NCBI GenBank assembly: GCA_900768625.1
Contig: CAAGDO010000199.1
Location: forward strand, 1-5,324
Direction: 5' to 3'
DNA length: 5,324 bases
Origin: Bacteroidaceae bacterium
GTDB lineage: Bacteria > Bacteroidota > Bacteroidia > Bacteroidales > Bacteroidaceae
Shown: piece by piece, positions 1-5,324 of the stretch
Position numbering within the stretch: position 1 is the first letter of the stretch
How the letters are laid out: each line of letters opens with the position of its first letter
Notes under the pieces: generated by a model
The model's database searches: none
The model's input: only the letters and a program-made list of their open reading frames with translations
Told to the model about the DNA's origin: nothing
Position numbers and translations under genes: made by a program

Positions 1-319
1 ATGTTCCTTCCCCCGAAGAAAACAGCTGCATCCCGATAACGCACTTTCAATGTAAAACTCATTTCGAAGACCTACTTACGTGAAGCGTGTCGTTGTCATG
101 TCATGAAGTTGGCAAATTGGGGTACGTTTGTGTTCTTGGTATAAGGGGGATTCAAGAGACTTGCTTACGTTGGTCAAAATCAGCATGAAGTTCACATGTT
201 TTTCGCATCAACGGGTACTTTCTATCTGTCAACATGAAAAAAAAGCCATGTAAATGGGCAAAACTTCCATGGAATGCTTAACTTTGTGGCTTGAAACTAA
301 CAAACTCTCACACGATACT
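1..319. other. Non-coding upstream region, no gene recognised
   Basis: No convincing coding region is visible. Short open stretches at the left edge (stops at 37-39, 53-55 and 81-83 in the three forward frames) could be the tail of an upstream gene, but none is long enough to judge. An in-frame ATG at 254 would extend the following mutase by 22 residues, but that extension does not resemble the family N-terminus, and a promoter box lies inside it. A TACGTTTG at 123-130 fits the -7 consensus but has no TTG-type box at a suitable distance upstream. No tRNA-like or rRNA-like structure was recognised. Confidence 0.6.
279..286 (+). promoter_or_regulatory. Candidate -7 promoter box (TAACTTTG) for glmM
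   Basis: TAACTTTG is an exact match to the Bacteroidota -7 consensus TAnnTTTG. It is the same octamer found in both promoter repeats upstream of ffh. It ends 33 bases before the ATG at 320, which would give a leader of roughly 25-30 nt, similar to the one inferred for ffh. No TTTG or TTG is visible 17-23 bp upstream, so the -33 half is missing or degenerate. The placement also argues against the upstream ATG at 254 as the start. Confidence 0.5.
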
Positions 320-1717
320 ATGACACTTATCAAGTCCATCTCTGGTTTCCGCGGCACTATCGGCGGCCGTACGGGAGACACTCTCAACCCAGTAGACATT
401 GCAAAGTCAGTTTCTGCCTACGCTTCTCTTCGCGAGAAGGTGGTGAATCGCACCTTCCGCCGCAAGGTGGTGGTTGGCCGCGACGCCCGTATTTCGGGCG
501 AAATGGTGAGCCACGTGGTGTGCGGTACGCTCATGAGCATGGGATTCGACGTTGTCAACATCGGCTTGGCCTCTACTCCGACCACCGAAATCGCCGTTAC
601 CCTTGAGCGCGCCTGTGGTGGTATCATCATCACCGCCAGCCATAACCCCCGTCAGTGGAACGCTTTGAAGTTCCTCAACGAGAAGGGTGAATTCCTTCCC
701 CCTTCAGAGGCTTCAGAAGTGGTGCGTCTGGCCAATAGCTGCGATTTCGAATTCGCCGACATCGACAGCCTTGGATGCTACACCAAGAACTTCTCCTACG
801 ACCAGCGCCACATCGAAATGGTCAAGGACCTCGAACTCGTCGACATCGACGCCATCCGTCGTGCCCACTTCACAGTGGCCATCGATACGGTCAACTCTGT
901 GGGTGGTATCATTCTGCCCAAGTTGCTCGGTCAGCTCGGCGTGACGGAAGTGACGGGCCTCAACACAGAGCCCACCGGCGACTTCGCCCACAATCCTGAG
1001 CCTCTCAAGGAAAACCTCAGCGAAATCCGCAACCTCCTCCGTAAGGGTCGTCATGACCTCGGCATCGTGGTTGACCCCGATGTTGACCGTTTGGCTCTCG
1101 TTTGCGAGGACGGTACGATGTTCGGCGAAGAGAATACGCTCGTTTGCTGCGCCGACTATGTGCTCCAGCACACTCCTGGCCCCACGGTTTCAAACCTTTC
1201 TTCAACCCGCGGTCTGCGCGACGTGACCGAGAAGTATGGTTGCAACTACACAGCTGCTGCTGTGGGCGAAGTCAACGTGGTGACGAAGATGAAGGAAACC
1301 GGTGCCGTGATTGGCGGCGAAGGCAATGGCGGTGTGATTTATCCCGCAGCCCACTCTGGTCGCGACGCCCTCGTGGGTATCGCCCTCATCCTTACCTATC
1401 TGGCCAAGACCGGCATGAAGGCAACGGAACTCCGTGACTCTCTGCCGCAGTACTACATTGCCAAGAACCGCATCGACCTCGATCCGACTACCGACATCTT
1501 CGCTATCCTCAAGAAGGTGAAGGAACTCTATAAGGACGAGAAGGTGACCGACATCGATGGTGTGAAGATCGACTTCGCCGACAAGTGGGTACATCTCCGC
1601 AAGAGCAACACCGAGCCCATCATCCGCGTTTACTCCGAGGCTCACACCATGGAGGAAGCCGATGCTCTCGGTAAGCAGATCATGGACATCGTCTATAACA
1701 TGACCAGCAAGGGCTAA
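320..1717 (+). CDS. glmM: Phosphoglucosamine mutase-type alpha-D-phosphohexomutase (GlmM)
   Basis: A cytoplasmic enzyme of 465 residues. It is expected to interconvert glucosamine-6-P and glucosamine-1-P, the step before UDP-GlcNAc formation for peptidoglycan and LPS. All four phosphohexomutase signatures are present: the N-terminal SGFRGTIGG (residues 8-16), the phosphoserine loop TASHNP (105-110, catalytic Ser107), the Mg-binding DPDVDR (252-257; Asp252, 254, 256), the sugar-binding loop GGEGNGG (332-338, Glu334) and the phosphate-binding RKSNTEPIIR (427-436). The length is normal for the four-domain family. ATG 320 is chosen because MTLIKSISG is the family-like N-terminus and a promoter box lies upstream. 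There is no Shine-Dalgarno, as usual in Bacteroidota. The sugar loop is GEGNGG rather than the GEQSGH type of E. coli GlmM, and resembles archaeal-type mutases. Phosphomannomutase or phosphoglucomutase activity therefore cannot be excluded; the superfamily call is secure, the substrate is inferred. Confidence 0.88.
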   Translation: MTLIKSISGFRGTIGGRTGDTLNPVDIAKSVSAYASLREKVVNRTFRRKVVVGRDARISGEMVSHVVCGTLMSMGFDVVNIGLASTPTTEIAVTLERACGGIIITASHNPRQWNALKFLNEKGEFLPPSEASEVVRLANSCDFEFADIDSLGCYTKNFSYDQRHIEMVKDLELVDIDAIRRAHFTVAIDTVNSVGGIILPKLLGQLGVTEVTGLNTEPTGDFAHNPEPLKENLSEIRNLLRKGRHDLGIVVDPDVDRLALVCEDGTMFGEENTLVCCADYVLQHTPGPTVSNLSSTRGLRDVTEKYGCNYTAAAVGEVNVVTKMKETGAVIGGEGNGGVIYPAAHSGRDALVGIALILTYLAKTGMKATELRDSLPQYYIAKNRIDLDPTTDIFAILKKVKELYKDEKVTDIDGVKIDFADKWVHLRKSNTEPIIRVYSEAHTMEEADALGKQIMDIVYNMTSKG

Positions 1718-1780
1718 GACGTTGCCGACGGAAGGCTCCGCGCCCTCCCTCTGCATTCTTATTTTGACATCATTTTAAGC

Positions 1781-1828
1781 ACAAGGGCCTTGTAGGGCAG
1801 GTAAACACGCCTTGCGAGGTCCTTTTGT
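1781..1828 (+). terminator. Imperfect hairpin with U-rich tail between glmM and sulfatase
   Basis: ACAAGGGCC (1781-1789) pairs with GGTCCTTTTGT (1818-1828) if two T residues are bulged and one G-U is allowed. Inside it, AGGGC (1794-1798) pairs with GCCTT (1809-1813) with one G-U. A T-rich run, TTTTGTTTTA, overlaps and follows the right arm. This could be the intrinsic terminator of glmM, or a structured leader of the sulfatase, whose ATG lies 24 bases further on. Positions 1781-1793 also form a 13-nt palindrome (ACAAGG-G-CCTTGT), an alternative pairing. The only promoter-like string before it is TATTTTG (1760-1766), one base short of consensus and without a -33 box, so sulfatase transcription may depend on read-through. 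Confidence 0.35.
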
Positions 1829-1851
1829 TTTATCATTTACCCAACCTTTCT

Positions 1852-3402
1852 ATGAAAAAGCAACTTCCTCTCCTCACGCTTGCTCTTCTGCCTGCAGCAG
1901 TGGCTGCACAGCAGCGTTGCAATGTGGTGTACATCATGACTGATGACCACACGGCTCAGATGATGAGCTGCTACGACAACCGTTTCGTGGAGACCCCTAA
2001 CCTCGACCGTATCGCCAAGGATGGTGTGCGTTTTGTGAATTCCTACGTGGCCAATTCCCTTTCGGGTCCTAGCCGTGCCTGTATGATTACGGGTAAGCAT
2101 TCCCACAAGAACGGATTCACCAACAATGAGCACGGCATATTCGACGGTTCGCAGCAGACCATGCCCAAGCTGATGCGTCAGGCTGGTTATCAGACGGCTA
2201 TCATCGGTAAATGGCACCTCGTGAGTGAACCTACGGGATTTGACTACTGGAACATCCTTCCCGAACAGGGAGACTACTATAATCCGAACTTCATCAACAT
2301 GGACGGCTCGCAGACCCGCGAAACGGGTTACGTGACGAATATCGTGACAGACAAGGCCATTGACTGGATGGAGAACAAGCGTGACAAGTCGCGTCCGTTC
2401 ATCCTCTTTATCCACCACAAGGCTTGCCATCGCGACTGGCTGCCCGAGATGAAGTATCTCCGTCTCTATGAGGATAAGACGTTCCCCTTGCCTTCCACCT
2501 TCGACGACAACTATGAGGGTCGCCCCGCTGCTGCTGCACAGGAGATGGAAATCAAGAACAATAACCACATGGACATCGTGTACGACACCAAGATGTATTA
2601 TCCCGGTGCCAACACGCGCCTGACTCCCAACTATATGAACATGGTGGGCCGTCTGAATTCGAAGGACCGCGCCGAATACGACTACTTCTATGATTCGCTT
2701 GCCATCGACTTCAACAATCGCCACCTCACGGGCCGCGCTTTGGCTGAATTCAAGTATCAGCGCTATATGCGCGACTACGCCAAGGTGCTCCGTTCGCTCG
2801 ACGACAATGTGGGTCGTACGCTTGATTATCTGAAGCGTGCTGGATTGCTGGAGAACACGCTCGTGGTCTACACTTCCGATCAGGGCTTCTATATGGGCGA
2901 ACACGGATGGTTCGACAAGCGCTTCATGTATGAGGAATCGCTCAATACGCCGCTCGTGATGCGTCTGCCTGACGGCCTCAAGGCTCATGGTGATATCACC
3001 GAAATGGTGCAGAACATCGACTATGCTCCCACCTTCCTCGACCTCGCTGGTGCTCCCATTCCCTCTGACATTCAGGGTGTTTCGCTCCTGCCGTTGCTCA
3101 AGGGACAGCATCCGAAGAACTGGCGAAAGAGCGTTTACTATCACTACTACGAATATCCTGCTGAACACAGCGTGAAACGTCACTATGGTGTGCGTTCGTC
3201 AGATGGCTGGAAGTTGATGCACTTCTACAATGATATCAACGAGTGGGAACTCTACAACCTCAATGAGGATCCCAATGAACTCCATAATATCTATGGCAAG
3301 CCTGGTACCGAGAAGCAGACAAAGCGTCTGATGAAGGAACTCATCCGTCTGCAGAAGCAGTATGACGATCAGGATGCCTTGAAGTTCAATTCGATGAAGT
3401 GA
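1852..3402 (+). CDS. Secreted Ser-type sulfatase, S1 family (S1_11-like)
   Basis: An arylsulfatase-superfamily enzyme of 516 residues that should hydrolyse sulfate esters on a glycan outside the cytoplasm. ATG 1852 begins a signal peptide: a KK n-region, a hydrophobic core at about residues 5-16, and an AVAA cleavage region near 19. There is no lipobox, so periplasmic or secreted export is expected; an upstream TTG at 1825 would bury the signal. The catalytic residues are visible: metal ligands Asp31-Asp32 (TDDH), the formylglycine motif SGPSRACMITG with Ser71 as the modified residue and Arg75, GKWH (Lys120, His122), HHKACH (188-193), SDQG (Asp343, Gln344), His351 and Lys356 in GEHGWFDKR. Because the modified residue is Ser, activation needs an anaerobic sulfatase-maturating enzyme, not seen here. 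The HKAxHR and SDQGFYMGEHGWFDKRFMYEE patterns recall S1_11 GlcNAc-6-O-sulfatases; that subfamily, and a substrate such as mucin or heparan GlcNAc-6-sulfate, is inference. No SusC/D or glycosidase neighbour is present. Confidence 0.88.
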   Translation: MKKQLPLLTLALLPAAVAAQQRCNVVYIMTDDHTAQMMSCYDNRFVETPNLDRIAKDGVRFVNSYVANSLSGPSRACMITGKHSHKNGFTNNEHGIFDGSQQTMPKLMRQAGYQTAIIGKWHLVSEPTGFDYWNILPEQGDYYNPNFINMDGSQTRETGYVTNIVTDKAIDWMENKRDKSRPFILFIHHKACHRDWLPEMKYLRLYEDKTFPLPSTFDDNYEGRPAAAAQEMEIKNNNHMDIVYDTKMYYPGANTRLTPNYMNMVGRLNSKDRAEYDYFYDSLAIDFNNRHLTGRALAEFKYQRYMRDYAKVLRSLDDNVGRTLDYLKRAGLLENTLVVYTSDQGFYMGEHGWFDKRFMYEESLNTPLVMRLPDGLKAHGDITEMVQNIDYAPTFLDLAGAPIPSDIQGVSLLPLLKGQHPKNWRKSVYYHYYEYPAEHSVKRHYGVRSSDGWKLMHFYNDINEWELYNLNEDPNELHNIYGKPGTEKQTKRLMKELIRLQKQYDDQDALKFNSMK

Positions 3403-3413
3403 GGCTGTTGATT

Positions 3414-3508
3414 CTTTGAACGTGTGATTGCCGTTATTTTTCCGTTCTGGCTAGCAATGTATGTGCAGCAGGATTCAATGGAAATATAACGGCAATTATA
3501 CTTTGAAC
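3414..3508. repeat. MITE-like inverted repeat flanked by 8-bp direct repeat
   Basis: The 17-nt arm ATTGCCGTTATTTTTCC (3427-3443) is matched in reverse complement at 16 of 17 positions by 3480-3496. If G-U pairs are allowed, an RNA stem extends to 3422-3446 with 3477-3501, about 25 bp around a 30-nt loop. The octamer CTTTGAAC occurs at 3414-3421 and again at 3501-3508, immediately outside the stem, like a target-site duplication around a ~79-bp insertion. It starts 12 bases after the sulfatase stop, so the stem could also mark the 3' end of that transcript, but no T-tract follows the right arm. No transposase is encoded. Confidence 0.55.
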
Positions 3509-3523
3509 TATCTCAAAATATAT

Positions 3524-3596
3524 ATCGAGCGCCAAGCAAAATCTGAAAGTTTTCAACTTTCAATTTTGCTTGGCGCTCGATTTGCACTAACTTTGC
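3524..3596 (+). repeat. Palindrome-promoter repeat, copy 1
   Basis: This is the first of two units whose 66-bp core (3531-3596) recurs at 3621-3686 with a single substitution (A3562 versus G3652), a period of 90 bp. The left part is a long near-perfect palindrome: 3524-3551 pairs with 3555-3581, 27 bp with one bulged C (3543) and a TTC loop. The right part is a -7 box. The outermost arm bases (CGAG...CTCG) are present only in this copy. The unit looks like an intergenic repetitive palindrome, possibly dispersed elsewhere in the genome. Confidence 0.85.
3565..3595 (+). promoter_or_regulatory. Bacteroidota-type promoter in repeat copy 1
   Basis: TTTG (3565-3568), a 19-bp spacer and TAACTTTG (3588-3595) match the Bacteroidota housekeeping sigma promoter (TTTG/TTG, 17-23 bp, TAnnTTTG). 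The -33 box lies inside the right arm of the palindrome. A transcript starting near 3602 would carry the second palindrome in a leader of about 110 nt before ffh. CTAACT (3587-3592) and AGTTAG (3604-3609) form a small inverted repeat around the -7 box and presumed start site. Confidence 0.6.
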
Positions 3597-3620
3597 TTCG
3601 CGTAGTTAGGCTGCATCTCG

Positions 3621-3686
3621 GCCAAGCAAAATCTGAAAGTTTTCAACTTTCGATTTTGCTTGGCGCTCGATTTGCACTAACTTTGC
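3621..3686 (+). repeat. Palindrome-promoter repeat, copy 2
   Basis: This is the second unit, identical to 3531-3596 at 65 of 66 positions. Its hairpin is shorter: GCCAAGCAAAAT (3621-3632) pairs with 3653-3664, and GAAAGTT (3635-3641) pairs with 3645-3651, closing a TTC loop. C3633-G3652 pairs and T3634 is bulged. The flanking bases (CTGCATCTCG before the unit) do not continue the stem, unlike copy 1. The unit ends 27 bases before the ffh start. Confidence 0.85.
3655..3685 (+). promoter_or_regulatory. Bacteroidota-type promoter in repeat copy 2, proximal to ffh
   Basis: TTTG (3655-3658), a 19-bp spacer and TAACTTTG (3678-3685) give a full-consensus promoter. The expected start near 3692 leaves a leader of about 22 nt before the ffh ATG at 3714, so this is the most likely ffh promoter. 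As in copy 1, the -33 box is part of the palindrome's right arm, so extrusion of the hairpin in DNA would hide it. Confidence 0.72.
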
Positions 3687-3713
3687 ACCCAAAATAAAAA
3701 GAATATCCCCAAC

Positions 3714-5057
3714 ATGTTTGAAAATCTTAGCGAAAGACTTGAACGGTCTTTCAAGATACTTAAGGGTGAAGGCAGCATCACCGAGATCAATGTAGCCGAA
3801 ACCCTCAAGGATGTACGTCGTGCCTTGCTCGACGCCGACGTCAATTATAAAGTGGCCAAATCCTTCACCGACAAGGTGAAGCAGAAGGCTCTCGGCCAGA
3901 ATGTACTGACCAGTGTAAAGCCTGGACAGTTGATGGTGAAAATCGTTCACGATGAATTGGCTGAACTCATGGGTGGCCACGCTCGTGAGCTGAAACTCTC
4001 GAGTCGTCCTTCGGTGATTTTGATGGCCGGTTTGAACGGTGCTGGTAAGACAACCCTTTCGGGTAAGTTGGCCTTGTTGCTCAAGACGAAGAAGGCTCGC
4101 AAGCCGTTGCTCGTGGCTTGTGACGTTTATCGTCCTGCTGCTGTCGAACAGCTTCGTGTGCTCGCAGAGCAGATTGAGGTGCCCATCTACATGAACCTCA
4201 CGGAGAAGGATCCCGTGAAGATTGCACGCGAAGGTGTGCAGGAAGCCAAGGCCAAGGGCTACGACACCGTGATTGTCGATACCGCAGGTCGTCTGGCAGT
4301 TGATGAGGAACTGATGCGTGAAATTGCAGCTATCAAGGATGCCATCCAGCCCGACGATACCCTCTTCGTTGTGGATGCCATGACGGGTCAGGACGCTGTG
4401 AACACGGCCAAGGAATTCAACGACCGTCTCGACTATGAAGGCGTTGTGCTCACCAAACTCGATGGTGACACCCGTGGTGGTGCTGCATTGAGTATCCGCA
4501 CCGTGGTTGACAAGCCCATCATGTTTGTCGGTACGGGCGAGAAGATGGAAGCACTCGATGTGTTCCATCCCGAACGTATGGCCGACCGTATCCTCGGTAT
4601 GGGTGATATCGTCAGCCTCGTGGAACGTGCTCAGGAACAGTTCGACGAAAAGGAGGCTCGCAAGTTGCAGCGTAAGATCCAGAAGAATCAGTTTGACTTC
4701 AACGACTTCCTCGCTCAGATTCAGCAGATCAAGAAGATGGGTAACCTCAAGGACTTGGCTTCCATGATTCCTGGTGTGGGCAAGGCCCTCAAGGATGTGG
4801 AAATCGACGACAACGCCTTCAAGGGAATCGAGGCTATCATCCTCTCGATGACTCCGAAGGAACGCGAACATCCCGAAATCCTCAATCAGAGCCGCAAGAT
4901 GCGTATCGCCAAGGGTTCTGGTACGACCATCCAGGAGGTGAACCGATTGGTGAAGCAGTTTGACCAGACGCGTAAGATGATGCGTATGGTGACCGGCTCA
5001 AAGATGGGACGCATGATGGCTCAAATGCCCAAAATGCCCGGTATGCCTAAGATGTAA
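3714..5057 (+). CDS. ffh: Signal recognition particle GTPase Ffh (SRP54)
   Basis: The protein component of bacterial SRP, 447 residues. It binds 4.5S RNA and signal sequences at the ribosome and, with FtsY, delivers nascent membrane and some secreted proteins to the translocon. The N domain is at about residues 1-95. The G domain is at about 96-295, with G1 GLNGAGKTT (106-114), G2 DVYRPAA (137-143), G3 DTAGR (189-193), G4 TKLD (247-250), DTRGG (252-256) and G5 GTGEK (273-277). The M domain is at about 300-447, with the finger-loop region KKMGNLKDLASMIPG (340-354) and the RNA-binding SRKMRIAKGSG (393-403). The C-terminus is Met-rich (437-447). Length and motifs are normal for an intact gene. 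ATG 3714 fits the family N-terminus MFENLSERLE. An A-rich leader replaces a Shine-Dalgarno. It lies directly downstream of the duplicated promoter repeats, and a strong terminator follows within about 50 bases, so it is probably monocistronic. Confidence 0.97.
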   Translation: MFENLSERLERSFKILKGEGSITEINVAETLKDVRRALLDADVNYKVAKSFTDKVKQKALGQNVLTSVKPGQLMVKIVHDELAELMGGHARELKLSSRPSVILMAGLNGAGKTTLSGKLALLLKTKKARKPLLVACDVYRPAAVEQLRVLAEQIEVPIYMNLTEKDPVKIAREGVQEAKAKGYDTVIVDTAGRLAVDEELMREIAAIKDAIQPDDTLFVVDAMTGQDAVNTAKEFNDRLDYEGVVLTKLDGDTRGGAALSIRTVVDKPIMFVGTGEKMEALDVFHPERMADRILGMGDIVSLVERAQEQFDEKEARKLQRKIQKNQFDFNDFLAQIQQIKKMGNLKDLASMIPGVGKALKDVEIDDNAFKGIEAIILSMTPKEREHPEILNQSRKMRIAKGSGTTIQEVNRLVKQFDQTRKMMRMVTGSKMGRMMAQMPKMPGMPKM

Positions 5058-5093
5058 GGCCGCTCATCAGTTTGATGCTCCAAACCAAAACAT

Positions 5094-5155
5094 AAAAAAG
5101 GAGGGAGGCCGTAAGGTGAAGCGCGAGGAGCGTAGCCTTACGGCCTCTGCTTTTT
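5094..5155. terminator. Strong intrinsic terminator after ffh, likely bidirectional
   Basis: GAGGCCGTAAGG (5105-5116) is perfectly complementary to CCTTACGGCCTC (5136-5147), a 12-bp GC-rich stem. The 19-nt loop can itself form a 3-bp mini-stem (CGC 5122-5124 with GCG 5130-5132). On the + strand, TGC and five T residues follow (5151-5155). On the - strand the same stem is followed by a six-T run (complement of the A-tract 5094-5099). It should end ffh transcription and could end a gene arriving from the right on the minus strand. Confidence 0.85.
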
Positions 5156-5245
5156 CAGCGTATCCCCCTCCTGTTTTAATATTGAGGTACGGCAAAAAGA
5201 AACGATGAAGTCGTCTGAACTTTTATGAAATTCAAGATTTGCCTT

Positions 5246-5324
5246 TATTTTTGAGGCGTTTTTGGGCCTTGAAGAGGGAGTGTAGCGAGCTACACGACCG
5301 ATGAAAGGGCAAAAAACGGCCAAA
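5246..5324. repeat. Imperfect palindromic repeat-like sequence cut by window edge
   Basis: GTGTAGC (5280-5286) and GCTACAC (5289-5295) form a perfect hairpin. Outside it, 5250-5268 and 5307-5324 are imperfect inverted copies: TTTG, CGTTTTT and GGGCC on the left against GGGC, AAAAACG and CAAA on the right. The whole forms a nested palindrome of about 75 bp. The right limit is unknown because the window ends. A minus-strand open frame (5323 to 5138) crosses the palindrome and runs into the terminator stem; I do not treat it as a gene. The rest of 5156-5245 shows nothing recognisable beyond a small ACGA-TGAAG-TCGT inverted repeat. Confidence 0.45.

Noticed and set aside
195..250. Weak inverted repeat CATGTTTTT / AAAAAGCCATG
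   Set aside because: It depends mostly on the A-tract at 237-244 and needs a two-base bulge; this is expected by chance in A/T-rich DNA.
254..319. Upstream ATG giving a 22-residue N-terminal extension of GlmM
   Set aside because: The extension has no resemblance to the family, and a TAACTTTG promoter box lies inside it; the ATG at 320 gives the expected MTLIKSISG N-terminus.
1825..1851. TTG start extending the sulfatase by nine residues
   Set aside because: It would place a non-signal-like peptide before a good signal sequence starting MKK, and it overlaps the hairpin's T-rich tail.
1837..3183. Long minus-strand open frames opposite the sulfatase and opposite ffh (3606-4871)
   Set aside because: They are shadow frames produced by codon bias of the real plus-strand genes, rich in His, Val and Glu and lacking any recognised motif.
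3524..3686. CRISPR-like array
   Set aside because: There are only two units, each 66 bp with a long palindrome and promoter, a single 24-bp gap and no cas genes; this does not fit a CRISPR array.
3461..3697. 78-residue plus-strand open frame containing a repeated 21-residue peptide
   Set aside because: The peptide repeat is just the translation of the duplicated palindrome-promoter units; there is no protein-like composition or conserved domain, and the frame runs through promoter elements.
5138..5323. 61-residue minus-strand open frame at the right edge
   Set aside because: It begins with TTG at the window edge, crosses a palindrome and stops inside the terminator stem; I recognise no domain. 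It could be the tail of a gene outside the window, but this cannot be supported.

Overview
The window looks like a piece of a Bacteroidota chromosome, most likely order Bacteroidales and plausibly a Prevotella-like genus. Three things point there. No gene start has a Shine-Dalgarno sequence. Promoter -7 boxes of the TAnnTTTG type sit just upstream of two of the genes. The three proteins (a GlmM-type mutase beginning MTLIKSISG, a secreted Ser-type sulfatase and Ffh) read like Bacteroidales homologues. The genus is an inference from general resemblance; no database was searched.

Layout, all genes on the + strand. Positions 1-319 are non-coding as far as can be seen, with a TAACTTTG box about 34 bases before the mutase start. 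Positions 320-1717 encode a phosphoglucosamine mutase-type phosphohexomutase (glmM). Positions 1718-1851 are an intergenic region with a long imperfect hairpin. Positions 1852-3402 encode an exported sulfatase with a Ser-type formylglycine motif. Positions 3403-3713 are unusually dense in structure: a MITE-like inverted repeat flanked by an 8-bp direct repeat, then two near-identical 66-bp units, each a large palindrome joined to a complete Bacteroidota promoter (TTTG, 19 bp, TAACTTTG). Positions 3714-5057 encode Ffh, the SRP GTPase. Positions 5094-5155 hold an intrinsic terminator that can work in both directions, and the right edge carries another palindromic, repeat-like sequence cut by the window end.

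The genes do not form one pathway. GlmM supplies GlcN-1-P for UDP-GlcNAc and cell-wall synthesis, Ffh targets membrane and secreted proteins, and the sulfatase is an exported glycan-desulfating enzyme without SusC/SusD or glycosidase neighbours here. Each is probably transcribed separately or with weak coupling. The most interesting material is non-coding: the duplicated palindrome-promoter cassette driving ffh and the MITE-like element before it. I do not see evidence for a new multi-gene system (no defence, mobile-element or CRISPR genes).
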